Source: Segnochrobactrum spirostomi | GTDB taxonomy: Bacteria > Pseudomonadota > Alphaproteobacteria > Rhizobiales > Segnochrobactraceae | DNA: 64,000 bases | Direction: 5' to 3' | Assembly: GCF_009600605.1 (NCBI RefSeq) | Contig: NZ_VWNA01000001.1 | Location: 2,466,501-2,530,500 of the forward strand | Part shown: positions 62,709 to 64,000 of the stretch, one piece after another | Layout: each line of letters begins with the position of its first letter | Position numbering within the stretch: position 1 is the first letter of the stretch | Notes under the pieces: model-generated | What the model was told of the DNA's origin: nothing | The model's database searches: none | What the model saw: only the letters and a program-made list of their open reading frames with translations | Made by a program: the position numbers and the translations under genes

Positions 62709-64000
62709 ATGCGGATGATTGAGACCAAAGCGGACCCGCGCGGAGACGCCTCACCCTTCGCGCCGCTCCTGTTGCTCGCGCGGCGGACGCTCGGGGCTTC
62801 CGGCGCCGCCGTGTGGCGGCGCACCGCGCGGGCTCTTCTGTATGTCGGCGGCGAGGCGGATGCGTCGCCGCTCGCGGCTGCGTTCTGCGTGGCCGTCGCC
62901 GAGCGCGGCCGTCCGCTCGCGGTCGAGGATTTCGCCGGCGATGTCCGCTTTGCCGAGAAGGCCGCCCGCTGCGGTCTGCGCGCGGCGATCGGCGTGCCGC
63001 TGCCGGATGCCGCCGGTCCCGGCGCGGGAATTCTCGCCGTGTTCTGCGACACGCCGCGAATCTTCGGACGCGACGACATCGAGCGTTTGGGGGAATGCGG
63101 GGCCGTCGCCGCCGCGCTGCTGCGCGCGGATGCCGACGGAGCCACGGATCCGTTTGGCGCGAACGGTCGGCTCGGGACCGATCTCGCGGCGTGGTCGGGG
63201 GAGGTGATCGGGCCGCAGCCCGCGGGCGAGGGAACTCGCTCCCTCTACGACCGGGCTTCGGCCCTCGCCAAGATCGGGGCGTGGGAGTGCGACCTCACCA
63301 CCGGCCGCCTGACCTGGACCGACGGCGTCTACGACATCTTCGAGCTGCCGCGCGGCATCGCCATCACCCGCGAACAGGTTCTCGCCCTCTATTTCAAGGA
63401 TTCGCGGCGGGAGATGGAACGCCAGCGCCGCCGCGCCATCGAAAGCGGCGAGAGCTTCGTCCTCGACATCCGCATCCGCACCGCCATGGGAAACCAGAAA
63501 TGGGTGCGGCTGACCGGCGACGTGGAGACGGTCGCCGGCCGGCGGGCACGTGTCTACGGGTTGAAGCAGGACGTCACCGCCGAGCACGAGCGCTTCGAAC
63601 AGCTCCGCACCCTCGCCGAATTCGATCCGCTGACCGGCCTGCCGAACCGCCGGGCCTTCCAGACGGCGCTCGCCGGCGCGCTGACGGCGGGGGATCGCCG
63701 CCGCGCGGCGACTGCGCTCCTCCTCCTCGACCTCGACGGCTTCAAGCAGCTCAACGACACGCTCGGCCACGGCGCTGGCGACGCCTGCCTGCGCCAGGTC
63801 TCGGCGATCCTGCGCCGCGTCCTCAAGGATGCCGACATGATCGCCCGGATCGGCGGCGACGAGTTCGCGATCATCACACGGGTGCCGCGCGATCCGCGCC
63901 GGCTCGACGCGCTGTGCGCCCGCCTTCTCGCTGCGATCCGCAAGCCGATGAAACTCGACGGCAATCTTTGGCAGGTCGGTGCCTCGGTCGGCCTCGCACG
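62709..64000 (+). CDS. GAF-PAS-GGDEF diguanylate cyclase, C-terminus cut off
   Basis: The frame is open from ATG 62709 to the right edge (430 codons). The first 160 residues resemble a GAF domain (LLLLARRTLGASGAAVWRRT, AIGVPLPDAAGPGAGILAVF, RDDIERLGECGAVAAALL). A PAS domain follows around residues 185-295 (ASALAKIGAWECDLTTGRLTW, VYGLKQDVTAEHERFEQL). The GGDEF domain begins FDPLTGLPNRRAFQ near residue 302 and contains RIGGDEFAII, so it is probably an active cyclase making c-di-GMP. An EAL domain may follow beyond the window. No conventional membrane segment is seen, so it is likely cytoplasmic. Confidence 0.87.
   Translation, partial: MRMIETKADPRGDASPFAPLLLLARRTLGASGAAVWRRTARALLYVGGEADASPLAAAFCVAVAERGRPLAVEDFAGDVRFAEKAARCGLRAAIGVPLPDAAGPGAGILAVFCDTPRIFGRDDIERLGECGAVAAALLRADADGATDPFGANGRLGTDLAAWSGEVIGPQPAGEGTRSLYDRASALAKIGAWECDLTTGRLTWTDGVYDIFELPRGIAITREQVLALYFKDSRREMERQRRRAIESGESFVLDIRIRTAMGNQKWVRLTGDVETVAGRRARVYGLKQDVTAEHERFEQLRTLAEFDPLTGLPNRRAFQTALAGALTAGDRRRAATALLLLDLDGFKQLNDTLGHGAGDACLRQVSAILRRVLKDADMIARIGGDEFAIITRVPRDPRRLDALCARLLAAIRKPMKLDGNLWQVGASVGLA

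Noticed and set aside
62751-63770. A 339-codon minus-strand frame at the right edge
   Set aside because: It lies opposite the GAF-PAS-GGDEF gene, which has clear domains and an uninterrupted frame.

Overview
The window comes from a GC-rich alphaproteobacterium, most likely of the order Hyphomicrobiales (Rhizobiales). Pointers to this are the Fur-family regulator Irr divergent from a fabA-fabB-fabI cluster, a glycerol ABC transporter (GlpS type) downstream of glpD, an Omp2-type porin, small Omp25/31-type barrels, a YcjX/YcjF pair, an SH3-domain protein divergent from a 2-hydroxyacid dehydrogenase, and an ATP-dependent DNA ligase with its partner exonuclease. The genus cannot be fixed from the sequence alone. 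Most of the window is ordinary chromosome. No rRNA, tRNA, CRISPR array, prophage or insertion sequence was recognised.

Layout. 1-2840: glycerol catabolism (glpS, glpD, divergent glpR). 2905-4428: an NAD(P)-binding oxidoreductase divergent from an HxlR regulator, with a four-copy 18-bp repeat array between them. 4463-7341: a tiny membrane protein and the ycjX-ycjF pair. 7407-9902: an inverted repeat element, ferritin and a porin. 9910-15007: an SDR enzyme, acetate kinase, a LysE exporter, an MFS transporter and a NarL-type response regulator. 15015-18031: a tyrosine phosphatase, then mtnP and apt (salvage of methylthioadenosine and adenine) and a GST. 18105-21609: two outer-membrane barrels and two glycosyltransferase-like proteins. 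21865-26506: an SDR, two MFS transporters and a TetR regulator. 26507-27397: a second repeat pair and a ParE/RHH-type toxin-antitoxin module. 27479-31458: fabI, fabB, fabA and irr. 31510-41612: housekeeping genes (SH3 protein, hydroxyacid dehydrogenase, moeB-like, cysK, dut, coaBC, a PBP-activator lipoprotein, rsmI, yraN, a nuclease-like protein and tag). 41757-44362: envelope and hypothetical proteins. 44684-47754: exonuclease, ligase and a small membrane protein. 47755-50184: TetR and an MFS pump. 50258-64000: a three-domain lipid-recycling protein, a MASE1-PAS-GGDEF-EAL protein, AsmA, a cysteine desulfhydrase-like enzyme and the start of a GAF-PAS-GGDEF protein.

The most important caution concerns sequence quality. 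Four genes (glpD, the porin, the tyrosine phosphatase and mtnP) each have their N-terminal part out of frame with the body. Every one is restored by adding one G (or C) to a G/C run, and a fifth gene (MASE1 protein) may be the same. This looks more like under-called homopolymers in the assembly than five independent gene losses.

The most distinctive non-coding signals are the exact 18-bp iteron-like array at 3796-3867, a 16-bp tandem repeat between fabA and fabB, two families of inverted intergenic palindromes, and a paired operator-like site between the TetR and MFS genes near 48.4 kb. No gene cluster here clearly forms a new biological system. The best candidates for unexplored function are the two glycosyltransferase-like genes at 20.0-21.6 kb and the orphan SGNH-like gene at 43.6 kb.
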